From NCBI RefSeq assembly GCF_963583255.1, contig NC_084806.1, positions 20,626,317-20,690,316 on the forward strand: DNA of 64,000 bases, written 5' to 3'. This stretch comes from Pyrus communis. Its lineage: Eukaryota; Streptophyta; Magnoliopsida; Rosales; Rosaceae. Position numbers and translations under genes: made by a program. Below are positions 1-10,456 of the stretch, piece by piece (positions within the stretch are counted from its first letter, which is position 1; every line of letters starts with the position of its first letter). Below the pieces are notes generated by a model. The model was not told where the DNA came from, ran no database searches, and was given only the letters and a program-made list of their open reading frames with translations.

Positions 1-1562
1 GCACCTCTCTAGGCCCTATCCCTTTTGGATTCTTATTTCTAGGGCCTCATTCCTTATGGATTTGGGTTACATAAATCCTTGTATGAAACTAAGTGGGCCA
101 AACCCCATCCTAGGTGGATTTGATCACCTATTGTCGAACCCTAGGGCCCTAATCCACTAAATCTGCTAAGTATAACCCTAATCTAATTAACCCTAGGACT
201 ATATAAACATAAAATCAGCCACAAATTCGCACCACCCTTTATGCTATACAAAAAACACCTTGCCGCAACACCCTAGCCTCCATTCTTCATCCTCCATCCA
301 CTCCATACACCTCCATACACAACCTGCCGCACCCTACCACCATAATCAGCCATCATTCATCCTCCTAACCAAGAATACATCGTTCGTAACCCCCAAAACC
401 ACCACCCACACCAAGTGCCGCAGCAAAGAAAAAGGAGGAAAACCCTAGCCGTGCAGGCCATTCAACCTGGAATTGCTCAAACGTTTAGGTGTAATCTTTC
501 TTGTGTTTTCAATGTTTAATTTCAAGAATCTTTGCTTTGCGAGTATGAGGAACTAATCCCCTTTTGGCTAGGGGGAATTTCGAAACCATGGCTATATTTG
601 CATTATGATTTGATTACTTTTAGTTGTGATTCATGAATTGTGAATTCAATTTACTTATCTATTTGAATTAAAACTTGTTTATGTATATGAATTGGGAGTG
701 CACTTAATTTGCATGCATAAATCTGATGCTAGGATATAAGGAAACTTCACCTAATCGTTGGGAACTTATCTTCGTAAGTAGTAAAGGTTGTTAGTCACAA
801 TCTTGTTAAGTAAATTCTTGGCATAAGTATCATGCGCTTTCGTAGTTACGAATGCCTCATCAACACTGATGATTTTCATAGAATTTAATGATCTTTGATT
901 GTTTTTCTATTATGTGCTTTCATGTAGAGAACTTTTGAGGAATAATTTGATTGCAATGCGCTAATTCCATTCAATTCAATGACCTAAGGAAAATCTGAGA
1001 GTTAATTTAAGCGTACCTAATTAACTTGGGGTGTTGAGGTTCATGATTCATTGAAAAAGCAACTGGAGATTGTTTTGTATGCAAGTATGTCATGTGTGGA
1101 GAAAAACCGCCTAGCTGGCCCACCATCCACTTAATTCCACCAATTTCGTGCAAATCTGCCTAGTTTAAATTCTTGTTTTTGTTTATTTTATTTTCGTCCA
1201 AAACCAAATCCCCATTTATTTTAGAGTGTCTAACTAATTAGAATATGTTTTAGATTGTTTTTTCAAGAGTTTTGACTCGAGTTAGAACCAAATTTTGTCC
1301 AAAATTGTGTTTAGAGTCCAATCTGCCCAGTTTGTGTTTTTAGGCTGTTTTGAGTGTTTTTAGCTTATTTTGAGTCTTGTGAACTTGTTTTGAGTCTTTT
1401 GAGTTGAGCTAAGTGTTTAAAAGCTTTCTTTTATTTATTTGAGTTAGTTTAAAGTGTTTAGCAATCCCTCCTAATCCGCGGTTTAAGAATGATCCCTACT
1501 TACTTATATGCTACAATTGTTAAAAGAGGGTTAATTTGTGTGTTAAGTTAATTTTCGCATCA
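1..1562 (+). repeat. LTR of Athila-type subfamily A, right-hand part
   Basis: This matches the complete A LTR at 25385-27504 from about its position 558 onward and ends in the same TTTCGCATCA. A TATATAAA box lies at 200-207, so promoter, R and U5 regions are present. The rest of the LTR lies left of the window. No tRNA-Asp primer site follows, so this is a solo LTR or the 3' LTR of a plus-strand element. It sits in the 3' untranslated region of the minus-strand element E0. The left TSD cannot be seen. Confidence 0.85.
200..207 (+). promoter_or_regulatory. TATA box of A-type LTR
   Basis: TATATAAA lies in the context CTAGGACTATATAAAC, which recurs in every A-type LTR here (26142-26149, 56285-56292, 58034-58041). 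Its place about a third of the way into the LTR fits the U3 promoter of an LTR retrotransposon. Activity is inferred. Confidence 0.6.
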
Positions 1563-2386
1563 ACATGAGTTCTAGTATTTGGAATAATAATGATGAAAAC
1601 ACATTCTAAGTAGCGACCAAGCAAAGAAATGATGAGATCATGCAACAGCTTTAGAAAACAAGAAATCACAGATTAATACTCTCCAAACAAAGTTTAGGGT
1701 CAAGTCTCTTAGGGTTGAAGCATTAGTTTGAGTTGCTTCCTTCAACCATGTTTCAAAAACTGATTTTTTTCTTTGTAATTACATGTGATTTCGTAAACGA
1801 CAACTACAATTAAGCATAAACCAAAGAGCAAATCAAACTTCCATCCATGTTTGCAACTTTCTTTAACAGTCATGCAATTAAAACCAAATCCTCATCATTG
1901 TGTTGGAAGGTACCCTAAGACACAAACACACAAAAACAACTCTAAAAACAACTCCTTTTGGGTTTTTCAAAACTTTTTTCGATTTTTTTTCAAAATCTTC
2001 GTATTTTCTGTTTAAGACACATTAAAACACTTCAAAACACACTAAAAACACTTCAAAACAGTGAGAAACAACATTAGAAGTGATAGGTGATAAAATCCCA
2101 CGAAAATCATGCAAAAACAGCTTGTTTACCCCCCCCCCCCCCCCACCACACTTAAACTAAACATTGTCCTCAATGTTTCAAACAAAGGCTCACACATAAT
2201 CAAACAAACAACACAACTAACAAACACAACTATCATGGCAAAGTTAAAGCAATAAGGAGTTGGGTTTAGGAACGCAAATCTGGTTGTGGATTGTTGGAGA
2301 TTCCTAGGTCTTATTTATTCAAATGCATGGGGTGCCTCCTAAGAAGTGCTTGCTTTAACGTCTTCCAGTCGGACGATACCTCATTT
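1563..2386 (-). other. 3' untranslated region of Athila-type element E0
   Basis: Read on the minus strand, this resembles the untranslated region after pol in E2 (about 22640-23440) and E3 (about 43720-44530). Landmarks are a GACGTTAAAGCAAGC block near 2350-2370, a G-run followed by TAAACAAG (here sixteen C at 2129-2144 on the plus strand), and a block around the paired landmarks near 1566-1640. No convincing ORF is present. The A-type LTR at 1-1562 cuts it on the left. Confidence 0.75.
2129..2144 (-). repeat. G16 run (C16 on plus) in polypurine-like motif
   Basis: A sixteen-base homopolymer sits at the position where E3 (43949-43961) and E2 (23201-23207) have seven G. It belongs to a conserved AAGTGTGGGGG-type motif in the 3' region. 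The extra length suggests replication slippage or mobilisation-linked expansion. Confidence 0.7.
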
Positions 2387-2689
2387 CAAGCTTCGTTAGA
2401 GCCCACCACATGAAATTGATCTTTGAATGAAAGGTGATACTTGAAATGATCCGATAATGGTTTAAATTCAAGATTGGATGCTTGAATCATCAACAACCTG
2501 TTAGTAGAAAACAAAATTGAAATTGGAGGAGGTGGCTTAGCTATGTGCTCCAACAAGAACTCAAGGATAAACACCACTTCTTTGAAAGTTTCAGGAACTT
2601 TGCACTTGGCCAGATTTGGTGTGAGGGTTCTAACTTTTCATGTGTCATAAAATCCAACTTCTTTGGGATTGGTTGTCTCAAGAACATCC
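2387..2689 (-). pseudogene. chimeric Athila pol remnant of E0 (spacer fused to pol tail)
   Basis: An open minus-strand stretch encodes the pattern ISxxxSTNRLLxxxQASNLEFKPL then DHFKY. This matches the spacer between protease and RT in E1, E3 and EA (ISIxxSTNKLL, LELKPLPxHLKYVFLG). Eleven residues later it ends FHVVGSNEA and a stop, like the natural pol terminus of the related elements ([10 protein letters not shown] in EA). RT, RNase H and integrase are missing between. Upstream codons on the minus strand read PKEVGFYDT and a stop. The best explanation is an internally deleted pol; a divergent unrelated tail is possible. E1 begins at its right edge. Confidence 0.5.
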
Positions 2690-3625
2690 TGTGTCATAAA
2701 ATTAAACCCTCTTATTGACAATTGTAATAAAGATGTACGTAGGGATCGTTCTAGGCCGAAGATTAGAAGGGATTGCAAATCTACTTAAAATTGACTCAAA
2801 AACACAAAACTAGGCTTAAAAACACTTAAACTACACTCAAAGAACTCAAAACAAACTAAAAAGACTCAAAACAACACAAAACAATCAAAAAGACTCAAAA
2901 ACAAACTCTAGGACTTACTTTGGACGACAATTGAATTGGTTTTGACTCAAAACACTTAAAAACACAAATTAGGACATATTCTAACTAATTTGAATAACAA
3001 ACTAAAGGAATAAGAATTTGGTGAATTAATGGGTGATAAGCTAGCTAGGGGGTCCTTCTCCATACATGACACACTTGCATAAAAATTGATTTCCAGTTAC
3101 TTTTTCAATAAACCATGAACCTCAACGCCCTAGATTAACCGTGACATTACTAATTAACCCTCAGATTTTCCTTAAGTCATTGAATTGGACGGACAACGCA
3201 TCGGCAACCAAATTATTCTTCCCAAGTTCCCTACATGAATTGCATAATAGAGACACAAGCAAAGGTCATTAAGCTTTGTGAAAATCATAAGCATTGACAT
3301 GGCATTCGTAACTATGACATCATGATACTCATGCTAGGAATTCAACTTAACAAGATCGTGACCAGCAACCTTCATTACTTGTAAAGATTATGTGAAACTC
3401 ACTTATATTCTAGCATCAAATTCATGCATGCAAACTAAGTAGGCCTCCCTAATCAACATACAAGAATAAGTTCTTAATCCAACAGTTAAGTAAATTGCAT
3501 TCACGATTTATGAAATCACAACTGAAATTAATCAATTCATATTGCAAATATAATCATGGTTTCAAAGTCTTCTCTAGCCAAAATGAAATTAGGTCCTCAT
3601 GTTCATAGCAAAACAAAGAAAACTT
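2690..3625 (-). repeat. truncated 3' LTR (subfamily B) of E1
   Basis: From TGTGTCATAAAATTAAACCC onward this follows the R/U5 half of B-type LTRs such as 13359-15342, including the GATTTCCAGTT and CATGAACCTCAA blocks. It stops at AAAACAAAGAAAACTT, where untranslated-region sequence of the same element resumes. The U3 half, about 0.9 kb, and the polypurine tract are deleted. Bases near 3622-3626 (ACTTA) are shared by both partners, so a microhomology deletion is likely. Confidence 0.75.
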
Positions 3626-4151
3626 AACTGCAGTCACCACTCACTAGCTCGCATTTAATCAATTAAAACAACATTTTGAATGTAGTAACATGCCTTAGAG
3701 AATCTCTCAATTCCTCACCATATATACTCTCTATTTTCACACATATTTTCTGACTACACTCCCTACACTAGGTATATGTGAGAAGATTGATGTAAACATG
3801 TAGACTAGCACTCACATATGTTATTAAATGCCTGGAATGATTAGTACAACATGTATATGATCTCATGAACGGAATGCCACTATTTAGAAGCGAGAACCAG
3901 GGATCCCATATGCTCGTACCAATTTTAAACTCCCCATATTGAAACAGAAAACAATCAAGATAGAAGTCTAAGGGTTGTAACGGGGCTAAGGTATTGGCTA
4001 ACAAAGAAAGGTAAGGATAAACAAAAGTTCTAAAAGTGATAGTAAGCAAAGTAATGAAATAAACACTTAGAATTCAACTTTTGAATGCAGAAATCAACTT
4101 TAAACACCCATGGGAGATTCACACATCACTTAGGGCCAGATTCAAACTTTT
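3626..4151 (-). other. distal 3' untranslated region of E1
   Basis: This corresponds to about 21660-22190 of E2: the TTTTGAATGTAGTAACATGCC block, CACTAGGTATATGTGAGAAG and GCTAAGGTATTGGCTAACAA all recur. Minus-strand reading frames of up to 93 codons are present, but they are not conserved between copies and resemble no protein. The stretch that should link it to 6244-6853, about 0.7 kb, is missing. Confidence 0.7.
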
Positions 4152-4858
4152 GAAGTTCAAGAAGGGCTAAGAATATGCTAAAGAGATGGAAGAATTAATT
4201 CAAGACAAAGAATATATGGAGTTCAACAAAAGAAAGAAATATGAGCCAAACTACCTTATTTTGTCTTAGCCAATCCCAATCCTACACCACCTAGGTTCTA
4301 GCTGCAAGAAGGATCCCTAATTATATTAGGACATTTAAATAAATGATTCTAGAAGGCCTAATTCTATTCCCAAAGGGATGCCGCACCTTGTCCTTCTAGA
4401 AGACCTTTCCTTGCCATGCAAGCCTTTTTCCTCTCTCTAGGATCTGCCACACCTCTCTTTCCCTTTTCCTCTTGGATTCTGACATTTATTTACCCTTTTT
4501 CCTTAAGGATTTGGAGAGAAAATTTTTCCCAAAATCTAATTAATGCCTTGCCTTTTCCCTTTATTTTTATGCTCTTTGCTGCACAAAAGGGAGAACTATT
4601 CGTCCATCATTCACCATAATTCACACCAGCCATCCATCACACACAAACACCCTTGTGCCGCAGCTTTGCAAGAAGGAAGGAGAGGATAGCTTGGAGTCGT
4701 ACCTGCCATTCAAGACTCTTGGATTGTTGGAGTGTTTCTAGGTGTAGTCAATCTTTTGTTTTCAATGTTTAATTTAAGTTATCTTTGTTTAAGTGCAAAC
4801 ATGAGGAGCTAAACTCGTTTTGGCTAGAGGAGAATTCAAAGCCATGAACATATATATG
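4152..4858 (+). repeat. truncated LTR fragment 1 (related to solo LTR at 8525)
   Basis: Sequence follows the solo LTR 8525-10456 from about position 200 (GAAGTYCAA, GGCTAAGAAT, GAGATGGAAGAA) to about position 960 (TTTGGCTAGAGGAG, AAAGCCATGA). The first 200 bp and the right half are absent. A new LTR start follows at 4859. The first half of this interval has no ORF; a 67-codon frame at 4416-4619 is LTR sequence. Confidence 0.7.
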
Positions 4859-5729
4859 TGAAAGGAGCATATTTTATGCGACTTAGTTAGCTTGTTTTCT
4901 TGCATTTGTATAGTTAGTTTCTATTTATTATAGTGATTTAAGTTATTTTCGTGTGTTTGTAGGTTTAAATGGCAAAAAAGGCAAGAAAGTGCATTTTGGA
5001 GCTATTTGGAGCAGTTTTGTACTTGGAATGGATAGCTTGCATATGGAGCAAGGTGGATGGACGAATTTGAAGTCAAAAGAGGCTAAGAACATGCTACAAA
5101 TCTGGAGAAACAAGTTCAAGACAAAGAAGATAAGGAAAAAGCAAGAAACTTGGAACATTATCCAAACAACCTTATCTTATCCAAACCTTATCCAACCTTA
5201 TCTTATTTTATCCTAACCTAATCTTGTTCCACCTTAATTCCAGCTGCAAAGAGGACTTAATTTCATATTAATTCTCCTAAATATAAGGTTCTAGAAGCTC
5301 TATCCTTCTCCTACATTGGTGCCGCACCCCTTAGCCCTTGTTCTTCTAGAAACCTGCCATAATACCCTTTTTAGAAGCTTTATTCCTTATCCTAAATGTG
5401 TGCCGCACCCTAACCCTACTCTCTTCGGTTTCTGATTTCTAGAGGGCCTTTTCCTTGTGGATTTGGAGTGTTTAATTCTTCTCCAAAACAATGACTCTAT
5501 GCCGTGTGTTTTAGCCCTATAAATACTACATTTTGCCGCATAAACCAAGCACCACCCTCTACCATCAGATCACCACACCATCCACCACGCCTCAAGAGAG
5601 AAAATCAGAAAATACACTTTGTGCCACAGCAAGGAAGGAAGAAGGAGCCACCTGGAGCCGTGCTTACCATTCAAGACGTTGGATTGTTGGAGCGTTTCTA
5701 GGTGTATTTTATTCTTTGTTTTCAATGAT
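4859..5729 (+). repeat. truncated LTR fragment 2 (LTR head)
   Basis: It begins TGAAAGGAGCATATTTTATG, an LTR start interrupting fragment 1, and runs through the AAGTGCATTTTGGAGC and GCCGCACCCT blocks to TTTTCAATGAT. There it is interrupted in turn by another LTR start. Only the U3 part, about 870 bp, is present. Short frames inside it are LTR sequence in several frames and are not supported as genes. Confidence 0.7.
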
Positions 5730-6243
5730 TGATATGAGCATATTTAGGCGACTTAGTTAGCTCGTTTTCTTACATTTATGTTGTTAGTTGTTAGTTATTT
5801 TAGTATTTTGAGCTATTTTCGTGTGTTTGTAAGTCCATAAGCCTTATGAAGCAATAAGGTGCATTTTGGAACCTTTTGGAGCAAAATTGGGCTTGGAATG
5901 TATAGCATATGCTTGGAGCATAAGGAATGGACGAAACTGAAAACTTAAAGATGTTAGGATTCCTAATCAAAGAAGGTTTCCTACTTGAAGAAGGAAAGTT
6001 AAGCCAAGGTTTCCTATTTTGGTTTGACCTTTCCTAATCCTAAATGTCCCTAAGTTCCACCAACATTGAAGGTTTCCTATGCATTCTAGAACATAAACCA
6101 AAGGTTCCTTGCACCATTCTAGCCCTTGCCGTACCTACTTTCCCTTTCCTTATTCCTTGCCTCACAAGGTAGCCTAAATCCTTGCCTAATTTCAGCCTTA
6201 AAACACATTCCTATTCTATTCTAAGTCCTTGCCATGCAAGGGG
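5730..6243 (+). repeat. truncated LTR fragment 3 (LTR head)
   Basis: It begins TGATATGAGCATATTTAGGC and follows B-type U3 sequence (CTTGGAATG, GATTCCTAATCAAAG, AAGTTAAGCCAAGGTTTCC) to about GCCATGCAAGGG, where minus-strand untranslated sequence of E1 resumes. About 510 bp of LTR head is present. The right parts of all three stacked fragments are missing. Confidence 0.7.
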
Positions 6244-6250
6244 ATCATGA

Positions 6251-6330
6251 TTGTAACTTTCTTTAATAGTCATGCAATTAAAACTTCCATCCATGTTTGT
6301 AACTTTCTTTAATAGTCATGCAATTAAAAA
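6251..6330 (-). repeat. tandem duplication, period 47 bp
   Basis: The 33 bases at 6251-6283 recur exactly at 6298-6330 (starting TTGTAACTTTCTTTAATAG). The related elements carry this block once (22930-22950; 44218-44240 on the other strand). The copy adjoins the junction with LTR fragment 3, so it probably arose in repair of that break. Confidence 0.85.
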
Positions 6331-6581
6331 CCAAATCCTCATCATTGTGTTGGAAGGTACCCTAAAACACAAACAAACACACAAAAACAACTCTAAAACA
6401 ACTTTTTTTGGGTTTTTCAAAACTGTTTTCAATATCTTTTTCAAAATTTTCGTATTTTCTATTCAAGACACACATAAAAACACTTCAAAGCACACTAAAA
6501 ACACTTAAAAACATTGAGAAGCAACATTAGAAGTGATAGGTGATAAAATCCCACGAAAATTATGCAAAAATAACTTGTTTA

Positions 6582-6601
6582 CCCCCCCCCCCCCCCCCCC
6601 C
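6582..6601 (-). repeat. G20 run (C20 on plus) in polypurine-like motif
   Basis: Twenty consecutive C on the plus strand, followed by CACAAAAAAA, lie at the same place in the element as the seven-base run of E2 and E3 and the sixteen-base run at 2129. The long homopolymer might also partly reflect assembly uncertainty. Confidence 0.7.
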
Positions 6602-6853
6602 ACAAAAAAAAAAACACTTAAATCAAACATTGTTCTCAATATTTCAAACAAAGACTCACATTCAAACAAACATCAAAAACTAATTAGCATGACGAAATAA
6701 AAGCAATAAAGAGAGAGGGGTTTAGGAACGCAAATCTTATTTATTTGAATGAATTGTTGGATTGCCTAAGGCTTCTTTATTTGAATGCATGGGTCGCCTC
6801 CCAAAAAGCGCTTGCTTTAACGTCTTGCAGCCGGACAAAACCTCTTCTTAGGC

Positions 6854-8212
6854 TCAATTGGATCCCACGGCATGGAGGGTTACCTCCTCCACAATTTGCC
6901 CTTCAACACTTTCATAATATGGCTTCAAACGATGCCCATTCACCTTGAATTCTTAGCCATTCCTTAAGCTTTGGATTTGAACTGCACCATATGGAAAAAC
7001 ATTAGTAATAACAAAGGGGCCAATCCATTTAGAACGTAACTTACCGAGAAACAAACGAAGGCGAGAATTAAAAAGTAACACTTTCTTCCCTATGGAAAAT
7101 GTTTTGCTACGAATCATCTTGTCATGGAAGGCCTTGGTCTTCTCCTTGTAAATGCAAGCATTCTCATAAGCTTCAAGCCTAATCTCTTCAAGTTCATTCA
7201 ATTGAAGCTTCCTATGAATTCCAGCCGCATCTATGTTCACATTGAATGTTTTGATAGCCCAATGTGCCTTGTGTTCTAACTCCACGGGAAGATGGCATTG
7301 TTTGCCATAGACAAGCCGAGAGGGGGACATCCCAATAGGTGTTTTGTAGACCGCACGATAGGCCCATAATCCAGCCTCCAAACGCAAGCTCCAATCTTTT
7401 GTTGTTGGCCCAACGGTCTTCTCCAAAATTTGCTTGATTTCTCTATTGGAGACCTCGGCTTGGCCATTGGTTTGAGAATGATAAGGTGTGGAAACCTTAT
7501 GTGTGACATTATATTTCTTGAGCAATGCCTCGATGGTGCGATTACAAAAATGAGACCCTCCATCACTAATGAGCACTTTAGGCATCCCAAATCTAGAAAA
7601 AATGTTAGTTTTGATGAAATCTGCAACCACTCTAGAATCATTAGTACGGGTGGCTTTTGCTTCCACCCATTTTGAGACATAATCAACTGCAAGCAAAATA
7701 TAAATGAAACCATATGAAGAAGGAAAAGGACCCATGAAATCAATGCCCCAAACATCAAAAATTTCAACATTGAATATAGGGGTTTGCGGCATTTGATCCC
7801 TTGCACCTATATTGCCCATTCTTTGACAACGACCACAAGTTAAACAAAAAGTCCTAGCATCTTTGAAGATTGTAGGCCAATAAAATCCACATTATAACAC
7901 CTTAAGGGCTGTGCGTTGCGTGCCAAAATGTCCTCCACATGCATAAGTGTGACAAAAGGTTAAAATTGAATTAAACTCACAACCATGCACACATCTACGA
8001 AGAATCTGATCTGCACAATATTTCCACATATATGGGTCATCCCACACATAAAATCGTGCCTCTTTCTTGAGTTTATCACGTTGGTGTTTGGTTATGGTGT
8101 TTGGAACTCATTTTGACACCAAATCGGTATACCAAGGTTCGCTTACCTTAATGGACAGCAATTGCTCAACAGGGAATGTCTCTTGGATGGGTAAAGACTT
8201 CTCATTGCACAC
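6854..8212 (-). pseudogene. E1 integrase, C-terminal part of pol
   Basis: The integrase would join element cDNA to host DNA. On the minus strand it runs from the zinc-binding H2C2 part ([15 protein letters not shown], then CQRMGNIG) through the rve core to the pol tail LHAVGS. Core motifs visible are [15 protein letters not shown] (first Asp), [12 protein letters not shown] (second Asp) and [15 protein letters not shown], whose catalytic Glu codon is intact (7454-7456). The longest open stretch is 6953-7819 (288 codons). It ends at a TAA replacing CAA, and the frame then runs on to the natural stop at 6854. Stops also interrupt the region 7820-8212, including one in the KVLECGFYW block. It is non-functional as it stands. 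Confidence 0.9.
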
Positions 8213-8524
8213 CTAACCACTCAAATGGTCAGCCACCACGTTTTCACTCCCTTTCTTGTCTCTAATTTCAATATCAAATTCTTGGACGAGAAGCATCCAA
8301 CGAATTAACCTTGGTTTGGCCTCCTTTTTGGTGAGTAAGTACTTCAAAGCTGCATGGTCAGAATATACAACAACTTTAGTGCCAAGTAAATATGAACAAA
8401 ACTTATCTGAAGCAAACACAATGGCAAGAAGTTCTTTTCCAGTGGTAGAGTAGTTCAATTGAGCATCATTCAAGGTCCGGGATGCATAATAGATGAAATG
8501 TGGTTGCTTGTTCTTCCTTTGGCC
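8213..8524 (-). pseudogene. E1 RNase H, C-terminal part
   Basis: This encodes [19 protein letters not shown], then the [12 protein letters not shown] and [11 protein letters not shown] blocks of a retroelement RNase H, and [16 protein letters not shown] at 8213-8215 stops the frame where the relatives read on into LVCNEDSLP. RNase H degrades the RNA strand during reverse transcription. The solo LTR at 8525 separates it from the RT at 10457. Confidence 0.85.
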
Positions 8525-10456
8525 TGATAGAAGCATATTTATGTGACTTTGTTAATTTAATTCCTTGCATTTAGTGAGTTAGTTTCTATTTATTTTAGTA
8601 TTTTAAGCTATTTTCGTGTGTTTGTTGGTCCAATTGACTAAAGTGGCAAGAAAGTGCATTTTGGTGCAGTTTTGGGCTTGGATTGGATAGCATATGCTTG
8701 GAGCAAGATGGATGCACGAAATTGAAGTCCAAAGGAGGCTAGGAATCTGCTAAGGAGATGGAAGAAATTAATTCATAACTTGGAAGAAAAGGAATCAATC
8801 ACAAAGAAGGAAACATGAATCAAACTTCCTTGTTTTGACTTAGTCAATCCTAATATTTTCCTACTTAATTCGTTGCTGCAAGAAGGGTTCCTAATTGATT
8901 TGGGACACTTAAATATAAGTTTTAGAAGCATTAATCCCAGCCAAAGAAGGTTGCCGCACTTCCCTTTCCTTTTTCCCTTCCTTGCCGTGCAAGGAATCAC
9001 ATTTCCTTTTCCTATTTCCTATTTTTTGTCCATGCCGCAACTTCCCTTCCTTTTTTCTCTTAGGATTCTGATTTGTTACCCTTTTCTTGGAGGATTTGGA
9101 GTCTTAAAACCTTCCCAAATTAATTTATTAATACCTTAACCTTTCTCCCTCTATATGTACACAATGTGCCACACATATGAGAGATTCTAGACATCCATAC
9201 TCATAAATTATCACTCTCCATTCATTCAGCCATCATCCACCCCCTACCACCATCCAACCTATCCATCGATCACCATAATTCATACCCAAACATCCTTGTG
9301 CCACATCAAAGAAGAAGAAAGAAGAGAGGAGAAGCCTTGGACGTTTTAGCCATTCAAGCTTGGATTGTTGGAGCTTTTCTAGGTGTAATCTATCTTAGTT
9401 TTAATGTTTAATTTATATTTTCTTTATTTTGCTATGAACCTGAGAGGCTAAACTTGTTTTGGCTAGGGGAGGCTTTGAAACCATGATTATATTTGTGATA
9501 TGAATTGATTCATTCCAGTTGTGATTTCATAAATTGTGAATGCAATTTACTTAACCATTTGATTGAGAACTTATTCTTGTTTGTTGATTAAGGGTGCACA
9601 CTTAATTTGCATGCTTGAATTTAGTGCTAGAATATAAGGGAGTTTCACATAATCATCACAAACTTATATTCACAAGTAGTTAAGATTGTTTTCACAATCA
9701 TGTTAAGTTAAATTCCTAGCATGAGTATCATGATTTCATAGTTACGAATGCTTTGTCAATACTTATGATTTTCATAGAAAGTAATGATCTTTGATTGTAT
9801 CTCTATTATGATGTCATGTAGGGAACTTTTGAAGAATGCTTTGGGTTGTCGAATGATGTCATCCAATCCAATAACTAAAGGAAAATTTGAGGGTTAATTA
9901 GTGATGTCACGCTTAATCTGGGGTGTTAAGGTTCATGGTTTATTGAGAAAGTAACTGGAAATCAACTTGTGTCCAAATGTGTCATGTGAGGAAAAGAATC
10001 CTTTAGCTAGTTAATCATCCATAGTTTTTCCCCAAATTCGTTCAAAACTTTGTCTAGTTTAGTTTCTGTCTTGTTTTCGTTCAAATTCGTCAAAACCAAA
10101 ATCCCCCTTTGTTTTAAGTGTCAATTAGGTTAGAATCTGAGTTAATTTGTGTTTTTAAGTGTTTTGAGTCAAAACCAATTCAATTTTCGTCCAAATTAAG
10201 TCCTAGAGTCCGTTTTGAGTCTATTTGATAGTTTTGTGTTGTTTTGAGTCTTTTTAGTTTGTTTTGAGTCATATAAGTCTAGTTAAGAGTCTTTGAGTCT
10301 ATTTAAGTGTTTTTAAGTTTAGTTTTATGTTTTTGAGTCAGTTTAGAGTAGATTTGCAATCCCTCCTAATCCCCGGCCTAGAACGATCCCTACTTACATC
10401 TTTACTACAATTGTCAATAAGAGGGTTTAATTTGTGTGTTATTATTTATCACATCA
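8525..10456 (+). repeat. solo LTR (B-like subfamily), 1932 bp, with TSD
   Basis: It begins TGATAGAAGCATATTTATG and ends TTATTTATCACATCA. Flanks are TGGCC (8520-8524) and TGGTC (10457-10461), a 5-bp target duplication with one C-to-T difference. On either side the minus-strand pol of E1 reads straight on across the insertion (DHxxxx / QRKNKQ). No internal sequence remains, so it is a solo LTR left by recombination between two LTRs. Many TTTTGAGTC-like motifs lie at about 10190-10345. A 98-codon frame at 10327-10623 crosses the LTR boundary and is not a gene. Confidence 0.9.

Larger units (their letters stand above)
6244..6853 (-). other. proximal 3' untranslated region of E1
   Basis: Read on the minus strand it follows the pol stop: GACGTTAAAGCAAGCGC, then a G-run with TAAACAAG (C20 on plus at 6582-6601), then GGTACCTTCCAACACAATG. 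The same order is seen in E2, E3 and EA. It carries a 47-bp-period tandem duplication at its far end. No env-like ORF is seen. Confidence 0.8.
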
